Shown one piece after another: positions 8,557-16,673 of a DNA stretch of 64,000 bases. Both the position numbers and the translations under genes were made by a program. Positions within the stretch are counted from its first letter, which is position 1. Every line of letters begins with the position of its first letter. Origin of the DNA: Pseudomonas sp. (GTDB lineage Bacteria > Pseudomonadota > Gammaproteobacteria > Pseudomonadales > Pseudomonadaceae); assembly GCF_030150285.1 (NCBI RefSeq), contig NZ_JASLGE010000097.1, positions 1 through 64,000 of the forward strand. The letters run 5' to 3'. The notes beneath the pieces are model-generated. The model was not told the DNA's origin. It did no database searches and worked only from the letters and a program-made list of their open reading frames with translations.

Positions 8557-8640
8557 TCCAAGTGGCAAGCTACAAGCCGCAAGGGACAAGCTGAAGCCAA
8601 CCGGCTTTTAACTTGCAGCTTGCGGCTAGAGACTTATAGC
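8557..8640. repeat. Inverted-repeat element between gcvP and sdaA
   Basis: AGCCGCAAG...AGCT on the left matches AGCTTGCGGCT on the right, forming a long imperfect hairpin that fills the 93-base gap between gcvP and sdaA. It resembles the CAAGCTGCAAGC-type intergenic repeats of pseudomonads. It occupies the place of the glyA gene found in related operons. Confidence 0.45.
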
Positions 8641-8643
8641 GGC

Positions 8644-11496
8644 TTAAACATACAGCTCGATGGACGGGCACGCACACACCAGGTTGCGGTCGCCGAACAC
8701 GTTGTCGACACGGCCGACCGGTGGCCAGTATTTGCCTTCGATCAACGACGCAACCGGGTACACCGCCTGTTCGCGGCTGTACGGGTGAGCCCACTCACCG
8801 ACCATTTCAGCCGCGGTGTGCGGGGCGTTTTTCAATGGGTTGTCGTCTTTGTCCAGTGTGCCGTTTTCGACACAGCGGATTTCTTCACGGATGCAGATCA
8901 TGGCCTCACAGAAGCGGTCCAGTTCCTCTTTGGATTCACTTTCGGTCGGCTCGATCATCAGCGTGCCGGCCACCGGAAACGACATGGTCGGCGCGTGGAA
9001 GCCGAAGTCGATCAGGCGTTTGGCCACGTCGTCCACGCTGATACCGCTGCTGTCCTTGAGCGGGCGCAGGTCCAGGATGCATTCATGCGCCACCAGGCCA
9101 TGGCTGCCCGAGTACAGCACCGGGTAGTGCTCTTCGAGGCGACGGGCAATGTAGTTGGCGTTGAGGATAGCCAGTTGCGAAGCGCGCTTGAGCCCTTCGC
9201 CGCCCATCATGCGAATGTACATCCAGGTGATGGGCAGGATGCTGGCGCTGCCAAACGGTGCCGCACACACGGCCCCTTCCTTGCGTTCCATAACGCCGTG
9301 ACCCGGCAGGAACGGCGTGAGATGAGACTTGACCCCGATCGGGCCAACGCCCGGGCCGCCACCACCGTGAGGAATGCAGAAGGTTTTGTGCAGGTTGAGG
9401 TGGGACACATCGCCGCCGAACTTGCCCGGTGCGCACAGGCCCACCATGGCGTTCATGTTGGCACCGTCTATGTACACCTGGCCGCCGTTGTCATGAATGA
9501 TGTCGCAGATCTCGCGGATGCCTTCTTCGAACACGCCGTGGGTGGACGGGTAGGTGATCATCAGTGCCGCCAGATGATCGCGGTGTTCAATGGCCTTGGC
9601 GCGCAGGTCCTCAATGTCGACGTTGCCGCGAGCATCGCATGCCGTGACCACCACGCGCATACCGGCCATGTTGGCGGTGGCGGGGTTGGTGCCGTGTGCC
9701 GAAGAGGGGATCAGGCAGATATCGCGCCGCTCTTCGCCACGGCTCTGGTGATAGGCGCGAATGGCCAGCAGGCCCGCGTACTCGCCTTGGGAGCCGGCGT
9801 TGGGTTGCAGCGAAATGGCGTCGTAACCGGTGGCGGCGCACAGCATCGCTTCCAGTTCGTGGGTCAGTTGCTGATACCCCAGGCTTTGCTCAGCCGGGGC
9901 AAACGGGTGCAGGTTGCCAAATTCAGCCCAGGTGATGGGGATCATTTCGCTGGCGGCGTTGAGCTTCATGGTGCATGAGCCCAGTGGAATCATGGTGCGG
10001 TCCAGCGCCAGGTCCTTGTCTGCCAGACGGCGCAGGTAGCGCATCAACTCGGTTTCCGAGTGGTAACGGTTGAACACGGGGTGAATGAGGATCGGCGATT
10101 GACGCAGCAGGGCCGTCGGCAGCGAGCCGGTGACGGTGCCCGCCAGGGTGTCGAAGTCGGGCAGGGCCTGACCGTCTGTGGCGAGCAGTGCCCACAGGGC
10201 GGTCACATCGGCCGGGCTGCTGGTTTCATCCAGTGACAGGCCAAGGCGCTGCTCATCAATTGCACGCAGGTTGATGTGCTGGGTGTGGGCCTTGGCGTGC
10301 AGGTCAGCGGTGCGGCTAGCGGTGTTCAGGGTCAGGGTGTCGAAGAAGTGCTCCTGCTCGACGGTCAGCCCCAGTTCGCTCAACCCTTTGGCCAGTATCG
10401 CGGTCAGTTGGTGAGTGCGCTGAGCGATCTGCGTCAGGCCTTTAGGGCCGTGGTACACGGCGTACATGCTGGCGATGTTGGCCAGCAGTACTTGCGCGGT
10501 GCAGATGTTGCTGGTGGCTTTCTCGCGGCGGATATGTTGCTCGCGGGTTTGCATGGCCAGGCGCAGTGCCGGTTTGCCGTGACGGTCTACCGACACACCG
10601 ACCAAGCGCCCAGGCATGTCGCGCTTGAACGCATCGCGGGTGGCGAAGTAAGCAGCATGCGGGCCGCCGAACCCCAGGGGGACGCCAAAACGCTGGGCGG
10701 TGCCGATAGCCACATCGGCTCCGAATTCGCCCGGCGGGGTCAGCAGGGTCAGGGCCAGCAGGTCAGCTGCGACGGCCACCAGCGCGTTGGCCCCATGGAA
10801 GCGCTCAACCAGGTCGTGGTAATCAAACACGTCACCGTTGCTGGTCGGGTATTGCAGCAGGGCTCCGAAGAACGGCGAAACGTCCGTCAGGGTGTGTTCG
10901 TCACCTACCACCACCTCAATGCCCAGCGGTTCGGCGCGGGTGCGCAGCACGTCGAGGGTTTGCGGGTGGCAGTGGCTGGAGGCAAAGAAGCGGTGGCTGG
11001 ATTTGTTCTTGCTCAGGCGCTTGCAGAACGTCATGGCTTCGGCGGCGGCGGTGGCTTCATCCAGCAACGACGCGTTGGAAATCGGCAGGCCGGTCAAGTC
11101 GCTGATCAAGGTCTGGAAGTTCAGCAAAGACTCCAGGCGGCCTTGGGAGATTTCAGGCTGGTACGGGGTGTAAGCGGTGTACCAGGCCGGGTTTTCCAGC
11201 AGGTTACGCAGGATCGGTGAAGGCGTGTGGCAGTTGTAATAGCCTTGGCCAATATAGGTCTTGCACAGTTGATTCTTGGCCGCGATGGCTTTGATTGAGG
11301 CCAGGGCGTTGGCTTCACTCTGGCCGGCCGGCAGGTTGAGCACACTGGTGCCCTTGATGCTGTCCGGGATCACGCTGGCGCTGAGGGCTTGCAGCGAGTC
11401 AAAGCCCAGGAGGGCCAGCATGGCCTCTTCGTCGGCCTGGCGCGGGCCGATGTGGCGGGCGATAAATTCATTGGCGGTGCTGAGCGTGATGGTCAT
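8644..11496 (-). CDS. gcvP: Glycine dehydrogenase (decarboxylating), P protein
   Basis: 950 residues, the single-chain bacterial P protein with two homologous halves. The PLP-binding lysine is K704 in HLNLHKTFCIPHGGGGPG. The N-terminal half has TANEFIARHIGPR and a GQGYYNCHTP motif, and the C-terminal half includes GSCTMKLNAASEM. GcvP decarboxylates glycine and loads the aminomethyl group on the lipoyl arm of GcvH. AGGAG lies just before the ATG. It starts 9 bases after gcvH, so the two are tightly coupled. Confidence 0.97.
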   Translation of the reverse strand: MTITLSTANEFIARHIGPRQADEEAMLALLGFDSLQALSASVIPDSIKGTSVLNLPAGQSEANALASIKAIAAKNQLCKTYIGQGYYNCHTPSPILRNLLENPAWYTAYTPYQPEISQGRLESLLNFQTLISDLTGLPISNASLLDEATAAAEAMTFCKRLSKNKSSHRFFASSHCHPQTLDVLRTRAEPLGIEVVVGDEHTLTDVSPFFGALLQYPTSNGDVFDYHDLVERFHGANALVAVAADLLALTLLTPPGEFGADVAIGTAQRFGVPLGFGGPHAAYFATRDAFKRDMPGRLVGVSVDRHGKPALRLAMQTREQHIRREKATSNICTAQVLLANIASMYAVYHGPKGLTQIAQRTHQLTAILAKGLSELGLTVEQEHFFDTLTLNTASRTADLHAKAHTQHINLRAIDEQRLGLSLDETSSPADVTALWALLATDGQALPDFDTLAGTVTGSLPTALLRQSPILIHPVFNRYHSETELMRYLRRLADKDLALDRTMIPLGSCTMKLNAASEMIPITWAEFGNLHPFAPAEQSLGYQQLTHELEAMLCAATGYDAISLQPNAGSQGEYAGLLAIRAYHQSRGEERRDICLIPSSAHGTNPATANMAGMRVVVTACDARGNVDIEDLRAKAIEHRDHLAALMITYPSTHGVFEEGIREICDIIHDNGGQVYIDGANMNAMVGLCAPGKFGGDVSHLNLHKTFCIPHGGGGPGVGPIGVKSHLTPFLPGHGVMERKEGAVCAAPFGSASILPITWMYIRMMGGEGLKRASQLAILNANYIARRLEEHYPVLYSGSHGLVAHECILDLRPLKDSSGISVDDVAKRLIDFGFHAPTMSFPVAGTLMIEPTESESKEELDRFCEAMICIREEIRCVENGTLDKDDNPLKNAPHTAAEMVGEWAHPYSREQAVYPVASLIEGKYWPPVGRVDNVFGDRNLVCACPSIELYV

Positions 11497-11505
11497 GGCG
11501 GCTCC

Positions 11506-11889
11506 TCAGGCTTGGGCGTTGGCTTTGATCAGGCGCTCGTAAGCGTCTTGATCAAGCAATTGAGCAACGGCGTTGGCATCCGCTGGCTTGAAGCGGAAGA
11601 ACCAGCCTTGACCCAGCGGGTCTTCGTTGACCAGCTCCGGGCTGTCATCAAGGGCCGGGTTGACCTCAATCACTTCACCGTTCAATGGCATGTACACGCC
11701 GCTGGCGGCCTTGACGGACTCTACAGTCGCGGTTTCTGCCCCTTTGTCGTAAACCTGCAACTCGGGCAATTGCACAAACACCACATCGCCCAGAGCGTTT
11801 TGCGCAAACGCGGTAATGCCCACGGTGACGGTGCCGTCAGCTTCGGTCCGCAGCCATTCGTGATCTTCGGTAAAACGCAATTCGCTCAT
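11506..11889 (-). CDS. gcvH: Glycine cleavage system H protein
   Basis: 127 residues. The lipoyl lysine is K60 in VESVKAAS, within the usual H-protein fold (FTEDHEWL at 6-13, GITAFAQNALGD). GcvH carries the aminomethyl intermediate between P, T and L proteins. It is the first gene of the gcv operon and has a convincing sigma54 promoter about 80 bases upstream. The neighbouring GcsR-type activator is the likely controller. Confidence 0.96.
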   Translation of the reverse strand: MSELRFTEDHEWLRTEADGTVTVGITAFAQNALGDVVFVQLPELQVYDKGAETATVESVKAASGVYMPLNGEVIEVNPALDDSPELVNEDPLGQGWFFRFKPADANAVAQLLDQDAYERLIKANAQA

Positions 11890-11965
11890 GGAAACTCCTC
11901 AAGGCCAGACAGGTCTGGTGGTCACAGTTGAACGCTCGACAGGGCGAGCTTATTGCAGTGTTCTT

Positions 11966-11981
11966 TGCAAGATGGCGGCCA
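11966..11981 (-). promoter_or_regulatory. Sigma54 promoter of the gcvH-P-sdaA-gcvT operon
   Basis: On the minus strand the sequence is TGGCCGCCATCTTGCA, with the invariant GG and GC exactly 10 bases apart and TTGCA at -12. The expected start of transcription is near 11955, giving a leader of about 65 bases. This matches the known sigma54/GcsR control of this operon in P. aeruginosa. Confidence 0.72.
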
Positions 11982-12045
11982 GTTTGTAAAAAACGTTATA
12001 TATCAATTAGCTATGTTGTTTTGCTGGGCAAAGTTTTGCGCGTGC

Positions 12046-12063
12046 TGTAATGAAATCGCTACA
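12046..12063 (-). promoter_or_regulatory. Possible GcsR (TyrR-like) enhancer site
   Basis: TGTAATGAAATCGCTACA has the TGTA-N10-TACA symmetry of TyrR-family boxes and lies about 65 bases upstream of the -24 element, a suitable enhancer position. A second, weaker candidate is TGTATC-N6-GTTCCA at about 12126-12143. Site choice is inferred by pattern only. Confidence 0.35.
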
Positions 12064-12173
12064 GTGCGGGCGTAATTAAAAATTCAAGCGGATCAAAGCC
12101 TTGGGCGGCTGCGGATTAGCGTGACTGTATCGATATCGTTCCAATGGAATGAATTCAATACGTCAACCCCGGA

Positions 12174-12273
12174 GTAGGAGCGAGCTTGCTCGCGATCTTT
12201 TGATCTTGTACAGACCGGACACATGGTTTAGGGGCCCTTTAGATCAAAAGATCACGAGCAAGCTCGTTCCTAC
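12174..12273. repeat. REPIN (paired inverted REP elements)
   Basis: GTAGGAGCGAGCTTGCTCGC at 12174 is mirrored by GCTCGTTCCTAC ending at 12273, with a centre containing TGTACAGACCGGACACATGG. Near-identical elements occur at 21476-21593. REPINs in pseudomonads are mobilised by RAYT transposases; none is encoded here. Confidence 0.8.
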
Positions 12274-12293
12274 AAACGCTGCCATCCGTGATC

Positions 12294-12523
12294 CGTAGGA
12301 GCAGCCGGTCGACGCTCGATTGCTCGCGATCTTTTGATCTTTAAAAGCGCAATAACGCCGCGCTGTCGTTCAGCAATCCTATCCATTGCTGCGGTCACGG
12401 CCACTTAAGGTTCCGGCTTTACGCCGTGCCACTTTGAAAAGCTGTACAGACCGGACACATGGTTTAGGGGGCCCTTTAAATCAAAAGCCAGATCAAAAGA
12501 TCGCGAGCACGCTCGCTCCTGCA
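12294..12523. repeat. Composite REP repeat between gcvH and gcsR
   Basis: A REP end (CGTAGGAGCAGCCGGTCGAC) begins near 12294 and an inverted REP end (GCGAGCACGCTCGCTCCTGC) closes near 12523. Between them lie the CGCTGTCGTTCAGCAATCC and GGTTCCGGCTTTACGCCGTG modules and the ACAGACCGGACACATGG core. Most of the 640-base gcvH-gcsR spacer (11890-12528) is repeat; the only control elements seen lie in its first 260 bases. Confidence 0.7.
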
Positions 12524-12528
12524 CAGGA

Positions 12529-14037
12529 TCAGGTTTTTCCAGGAATGCCGTACTTGCGCAGTCGATGAGCGATGGCCGTGTGTGAGGTTTGCAGGCGGCT
12601 GGCCAGTTGGCGCGTGGAGGGGTAGTTGACGTAGAGCTTTTCAAGCAAGGCTTTTTCGAAGGTTTCGACTGCCTGTTCCAGGGTTTCGACATCGGTGTCG
12701 CTTTGCCGGGCTACTGATGTGCCTGCAATGTCGAGGTCACCGATGTCGACCATGCTGCTTTCACAAATCGCGGCGGCGCGGAAAATGATGTTCTGCAATT
12801 GGCGCACATTGCCTGGCCAGCGGTTACCCAACAAGGCCGGGTAGGTGCCCGGTGCCAGCCGGCAGACCGGGCGCTGAATCTGGGTGCAGGCCTGCTGCAT
12901 GAAGGTGCGGGCCAACAGCAAAATATCCTGGCCGCGCTCGCGCAGGGGCGGCACTTCGAGGCTGAGGACGTTCAAACGGTAGAACAGGTCTTCGCGAAAC
13001 GTGCCTTCGCTGACCATTTTTTCGAGGTTGCGGTGCGTGGCGCTGAGGATGCGCACATTGACCTTGACCTCGCGCTCGCCACCCACCCGACGAAAGCTGC
13101 CGTCACTCAAAAACCGCAACAGTTTGGCTTGCAGGTACGGCGACATCTCCGCAATTTCATCCAGGAACACCGTGCCATGGTTGGCCAGTTCCATCAGCCC
13201 CGGTTTACCTCCGCGTTGTGCCCCGGTGAAGGCCCCTGGCGCATAACCGAACAGTTCGCTTTCTGCCAGGTTCTCCGGCAATGCGGCGCAGTTAAGCGCA
13301 AGGAACGGGGCGTTAAAGCGGTCACTGATGGCATGGCAGGCGCGGGCTACCAGCTCTTTGCCGGTGCCGGTTTCGCCCTGGATCAGCAGCGGTGCGTCCA
13401 GGGCGGCTACCCGCTGCGCCCGGGCTTTGAGGGTGCGAATGGCGGGCGAGTCGCCGAGCAGGGCGTCAAAGCCTTCGGCGTGGTCGTGGTGCAGTGCGGC
13501 CAGGCGCTCACCGATTCGGCTCGGTTGGTAGAAGGTGAGCAGGGCTCCGGCATCGGTGATCGGGGTGGCGTCGAGCATCAGCGGGTGCCCGTTTAGCGTG
13601 ACTTCGCGCAGGGGTAGGCGAAAACCGTTCTCCAGCAGGCTTGCCAGCAGCCCCGGGGCGGTAAACAGGTCGTCGATGCTTTCGCCGGTCGGCTCGCGCC
13701 CATACACGGCAATCAGCGCGGGGTTGGCCAGCAACACATGACCGGCGCTGTCCAGCGCCAGCACCGGGTCGGTCATGGCGGCGAGCAGCGCGTCAAGCTG
13801 CAGGTGGCGGCGCTGCCCGGGCAGGATGTCGACGACGGTGACCGCCTGCACGCCCTCGACGTTGAACAACGCCTCGCGCAACTCATCAAGGACTTGCGCG
13901 CTGAGGGTCGGCGCATCGATGTACACATTGGGCGGAATCATTTCCACCGCATCCAGGTTGAGGTTACGCCCGCCCAGTAACGCCAGAACTTCCTGGGTAA
14001 TGCCGACACGGTCGATAAAACTGACATGGATACGCAT
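12529..14037 (-). CDS. gcsR: Sigma54-dependent activator GcsR (TyrR-like)
   Basis: 502 residues. An ACT domain (about 1-75, MRIHVSFIDRVGITQEVLAL) is followed by a PAS domain (about 80-180), a sigma54 AAA+ domain with Walker A GETGTGKE, the sigma54-contacting GAFTGA loop and Walker B GTVFLDEIAEM, and a C-terminal Fis-like helix-turn-helix ending YGIPGKT. The TyrR-like GcsR senses glycine and activates the gcv operon with RpoN. GAFTGA is intact, unlike in enteric TyrR, so it should work as a true enhancer-binding protein. The start at 14037 keeps the ACT domain at the N-terminus; an ATG 5 codons upstream is possible. It sits on the same strand, upstream of the operon it should control. Confidence 0.88.
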   Translation of the reverse strand: MRIHVSFIDRVGITQEVLALLGGRNLNLDAVEMIPPNVYIDAPTLSAQVLDELREALFNVEGVQAVTVVDILPGQRRHLQLDALLAAMTDPVLALDSAGHVLLANPALIAVYGREPTGESIDDLFTAPGLLASLLENGFRLPLREVTLNGHPLMLDATPITDAGALLTFYQPSRIGERLAALHHDHAEGFDALLGDSPAIRTLKARAQRVAALDAPLLIQGETGTGKELVARACHAISDRFNAPFLALNCAALPENLAESELFGYAPGAFTGAQRGGKPGLMELANHGTVFLDEIAEMSPYLQAKLLRFLSDGSFRRVGGEREVKVNVRILSATHRNLEKMVSEGTFREDLFYRLNVLSLEVPPLRERGQDILLLARTFMQQACTQIQRPVCRLAPGTYPALLGNRWPGNVRQLQNIIFRAAAICESSMVDIGDLDIAGTSVARQSDTDVETLEQAVETFEKALLEKLYVNYPSTRQLASRLQTSHTAIAHRLRKYGIPGKT

Positions 14038-14145
14038 GGGGACGATAAACACTTCTGGCCTGCGGGTGGCCAGTATGACCGGGCGGGGCAGATTGGTGAA
14101 ATCGGCAACAGCAGGCGCGAGTTTTCTCGCACCTGCCGGGGCAGG

Positions 14146-14517
14146 TTATTCGAGGTGTTCGGGTTTGATCGGGTCACCCAGGTTGTGGCCCAGTTGTTCG
14201 CGGACGTCTTTAAACATCATGTCGTAGTACTTGTGCATTGAACGAAGGTCGGCATGGGCTGGAATGCCGTATTTTTTCGCAATTTCGAAGCCTTTACTGG
14301 CGAAGTTGTAGAACTGATCCTTGGGCAGGACAAAGGTCTCTTTGAAGTCTTGAACGCCTTTGCGGCCTTTAACCTGGCCATGCATCTCGAACTGCATCGA
14401 TTTGCCCTCCTTGGGATCTTGAACGACCTGGTAGTCAATTTTGATGTCATACCCAAAATCCCCCGGTTGCAGCGGCTCACGGTGAATATGCAGGTGACCG
14501 GGTTCGAACGAGGCCAT
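14146..14517 (-). CDS. DUF5064 family protein
   Basis: 123 residues, starting MASFEPGHLHIHREPLQPGD. The sequence is soluble, with no signal peptide or membrane helix. It matches a conserved Pseudomonas protein that often follows arcC, to my recollection named DUF5064. Function is unknown. It lies 58 bases after arcC on the same strand, so it is probably the last gene of the anaerobically induced arc operon. A longer reading from 14637 would overlap arcC and lacks support; GGAGT stands before the chosen ATG. Confidence 0.75.
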   Translation of the reverse strand: MASFEPGHLHIHREPLQPGDFGYDIKIDYQVVQDPKEGKSMQFEMHGQVKGRKGVQDFKETFVLPKDQFYNFASKGFEIAKKYGIPAHADLRSMHKYYDMMFKDVREQLGHNLGDPIKPEHLE

Positions 14518-14575
14518 AGGGGTACTCCTTGGGCGATGAAGGTAAAAGGGCAGACCGCAAGGCCCGCCCCGGGGT

Positions 14576-15505
14576 TCAGAAATACGTGATGCCAGGTTTC
14601 TCGGTACTGACGCGCGTACCTGCAGTCCCTTGAACAATAGCTTCGATATCCGCCAGTGCGCCGATCACGGCAGTCTTGCCGGTCTTGCGGGCAAATTCAC
14701 AGGCCGCCTCGACCTTGGGCCCCATGGAACCTGCGGCAAAGCCGAGTTTTTCCAATTCATCCGGGTGAGCGTGTGAAATCCCTTTTTGGGTCGGTTTGCC
14801 CCAGTCGATGAAGGCGGCGTTGACGTCGGTGGCGATCACCAGCAAGTCAGCGGCCAACTGCTGAGCCAGCAGCGAGGACGCCAGGTCCTTGTCGATCACC
14901 GCTTCGATGCCTTCAAGCTTGCCGTCTTCGTTGTACATGGTCGGAATGCCGCCGCCGCCTGCGCAAATCACAACGGTGCCTTTTTCCAGTAGCCATTTGA
15001 TCGGGCGAATTTCGAAGATGCGTTTGGGCTTCGGGCTGGGCACGACGCGGCGGAATTTGTCGCCGTCGGGCGCGATGCTCCAGCCTTTTTCAGCGGCCAG
15101 GCTTTTGGCGTCAGCTTCGCTGTACACCGGGCCAATCGGTTTGGTCGGCTTCTGGAACGCCGGGTCCTTGGGGTCCACTTCCACTTGAGTCAGCAAGGTG
15201 GCGAACGGTACATCCTGTGGCAACAGATTGCCCAGTTCCTGCTCGATCATGTAACCGATCATGCCTTCGGTTTCTGCACCCAGTACGTCCAGCGGGTAAG
15301 GGCTGACGGCTGTATAAGCGGCAGCTTGCAGCGAGAGCAGGCCCACTTGCGGCCCATTGCCGTGCGCGACGACCAGCTCGGTACCGTGGGCGATGCAGGC
15401 GATTTGGGTGGCGGCGGTGCGGATGTTTTCGCGCTGGTTCTCTGCGGTCATGGGCTGGCCGCGACGCAGGAGGGCGTTACCGCCCAGTGCAACGACGATA
15501 CGCAT
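14576..15505 (-). CDS. arcC: Carbamate kinase
   Basis: 309 residues starting MRIVVALGGNALLRRGQ, the amino-acid-kinase glycine loop. Other marks are VAHGNGPQVGLL, the ICAGGGGIPT loop and VIDKDLASSLLA. ArcC transfers phosphate from carbamoyl phosphate to ADP, the ATP-yielding step of the arginine deiminase pathway. The ATG at 15505 is the one that begins the family's conserved N-terminus. It follows arcB by 82 bases containing a perfect hairpin. Confidence 0.96.
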   Translation of the reverse strand: MRIVVALGGNALLRRGQPMTAENQRENIRTAATQIACIAHGTELVVAHGNGPQVGLLSLQAAAYTAVSPYPLDVLGAETEGMIGYMIEQELGNLLPQDVPFATLLTQVEVDPKDPAFQKPTKPIGPVYSEADAKSLAAEKGWSIAPDGDKFRRVVPSPKPKRIFEIRPIKWLLEKGTVVICAGGGGIPTMYNEDGKLEGIEAVIDKDLASSLLAQQLAADLLVIATDVNAAFIDWGKPTQKGISHAHPDELEKLGFAAGSMGPKVEAACEFARKTGKTAVIGALADIEAIVQGTAGTRVSTEKPGITYF

Positions 15506-15548
15506 AAAAAATGTCCTTATAGAAGGGTATGTCACAAAAGCCGGGAGC

Positions 15549-15576
15549 TGTGGGAGCGAGCAGGGTCGCTCCCACA
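15549..15576. repeat. Intercistronic hairpin between arcB and arcC
   Basis: TGTGGGAGCGA (15549-15559) and TCGCTCCCACA (15566-15576) form a perfect 11-bp stem with a 6-base loop. It is a REP-type half element placed in an operon, where such hairpins often stabilise or process the upstream mRNA. A G/C-rich hairpin, GCCCC-TCGT-GGGGGC (16635-16649), occupies the arcA-arcB gap in the same way. Confidence 0.65.
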
Positions 15577-15587
15577 GAGGCACATCC

Positions 15588-16598
15588 TTAGATATCAGCC
15601 AGCGCTGCGACGAGAATGGCCTTGATGGTGTGCATGCGGTTTTCGGCTTGTTCAAAGGCAATGTTGTAAGGCGACTCAAACACTTCCTCTGTCACTTCGA
15701 TACCGTCCTTAAGGTTCGGATGATGCTCGGCCACATCCTTGCCGACCTTGGTTTCACAGTTGTGGAACGCGGGCAGGCAGTGCATGAATTTCACGCGGAT
15801 ATTGCCGCTGGCTTTGATCAAGCCCATGTTCACCTGATAAGGCAGCAGCAGTTTGATGCGCTCGTTCCAGGCTTCAACCGGCTCGCCCATCGATACCCAC
15901 ACGTCGGTATGGATAAAGTCCACGTCTTTGACGGCTTCTTTCGGGTCTTCGGTGAGGGTGATTCTGGCCCCGCTGTCTTTGGCGAATGCTTGGCACTGTT
16001 TGACGAACGACTCTTCCGGCCACAGCGCTTTGGGCGCGGCGATACGCACGTCCATGCCCAGTTTTGCACCGATCAACAGCAGCGAGTTACCCATGTTGTT
16101 GCGGGCATCCCCCAGGTAGGCGTAGCTGATGTTGTGCAGCGGCTTGTCGCTGTGCTCGCGCATGGTCAGCACGTCAGCGATCATTTGCGTGGGGTGAAAT
16201 TCAGCCGTCAAGCCGTTGAACACCGGTACGCCGGCGTATTTGGCCAGCTCTTCGACGATTTCCTGTGCGAAGCCGCGGTACTCGATGGCATCGAACATGC
16301 GGCCCAACACGCGGGCGGTGTCTTTCATGCTTTCCTTGTGACCGATTTGCGACGACACCGGGTCAATGTAGGTGACGTGCGCGCCCTGATCGTGGGCTGC
16401 CACTTCGAACGCGCAACGGGTGCGGGTCGAGGTTTTTTCGAAGATCAGTGCAATGTTCTTGCCTTTGAGGTGCGGCTCTTCAGTACCGGTGTACTTGGCG
16501 CGCTTGAGATCACGGGACAGGTCCAACAGGTAATGCAGTTCACGTTGGGTGTGGTGCACCAAACTGAGCAGGCTGCGGTTTTTCATGTTAAACGCCAT
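15588..16598 (-). CDS. arcB: Catabolic ornithine carbamoyltransferase
   Basis: 336 residues, the length of the P. aeruginosa catabolic enzyme and very similar to it. The carbamoyl-phosphate loop is EKTSTRTRCAFE, with HPTQ and the ornithine-binding FMHCLPAFHN. ArcB phosphorolyses citrulline to ornithine and carbamoyl phosphate in the arginine deiminase pathway. It lies between arcA (75 bases upstream) and arcC (82 bases downstream). Confidence 0.97.
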   Translation of the reverse strand: MAFNMKNRSLLSLVHHTQRELHYLLDLSRDLKRAKYTGTEEPHLKGKNIALIFEKTSTRTRCAFEVAAHDQGAHVTYIDPVSSQIGHKESMKDTARVLGRMFDAIEYRGFAQEIVEELAKYAGVPVFNGLTAEFHPTQMIADVLTMREHSDKPLHNISYAYLGDARNNMGNSLLLIGAKLGMDVRIAAPKALWPEESFVKQCQAFAKDSGARITLTEDPKEAVKDVDFIHTDVWVSMGEPVEAWNERIKLLLPYQVNMGLIKASGNIRVKFMHCLPAFHNCETKVGKDVAEHHPNLKDGIEVTEEVFESPYNIAFEQAENRMHTIKAILVAALADI

Positions 16599-16673
16599 GG
16601 GGATCTCCTGGGGTATGCCGGGTCAGTTGCGCCGGCCCCTCGTGGGGGCGGGCGCCGCAATCAAATAAATGAA

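Noticed and set aside
8620..9978. Long plus-strand open frame antisense to gcvP
   Set aside because: It mirrors the strongly conserved gcvP coding strand, has no ribosome-binding site and no recognisable domains; GC-rich third positions keep the antisense frame open.
11890..12000. Glycine riboswitch before gcvH
   Set aside because: With the sigma54 start the leader is only about 65 bases, and no tandem aptamer-like structure was seen.
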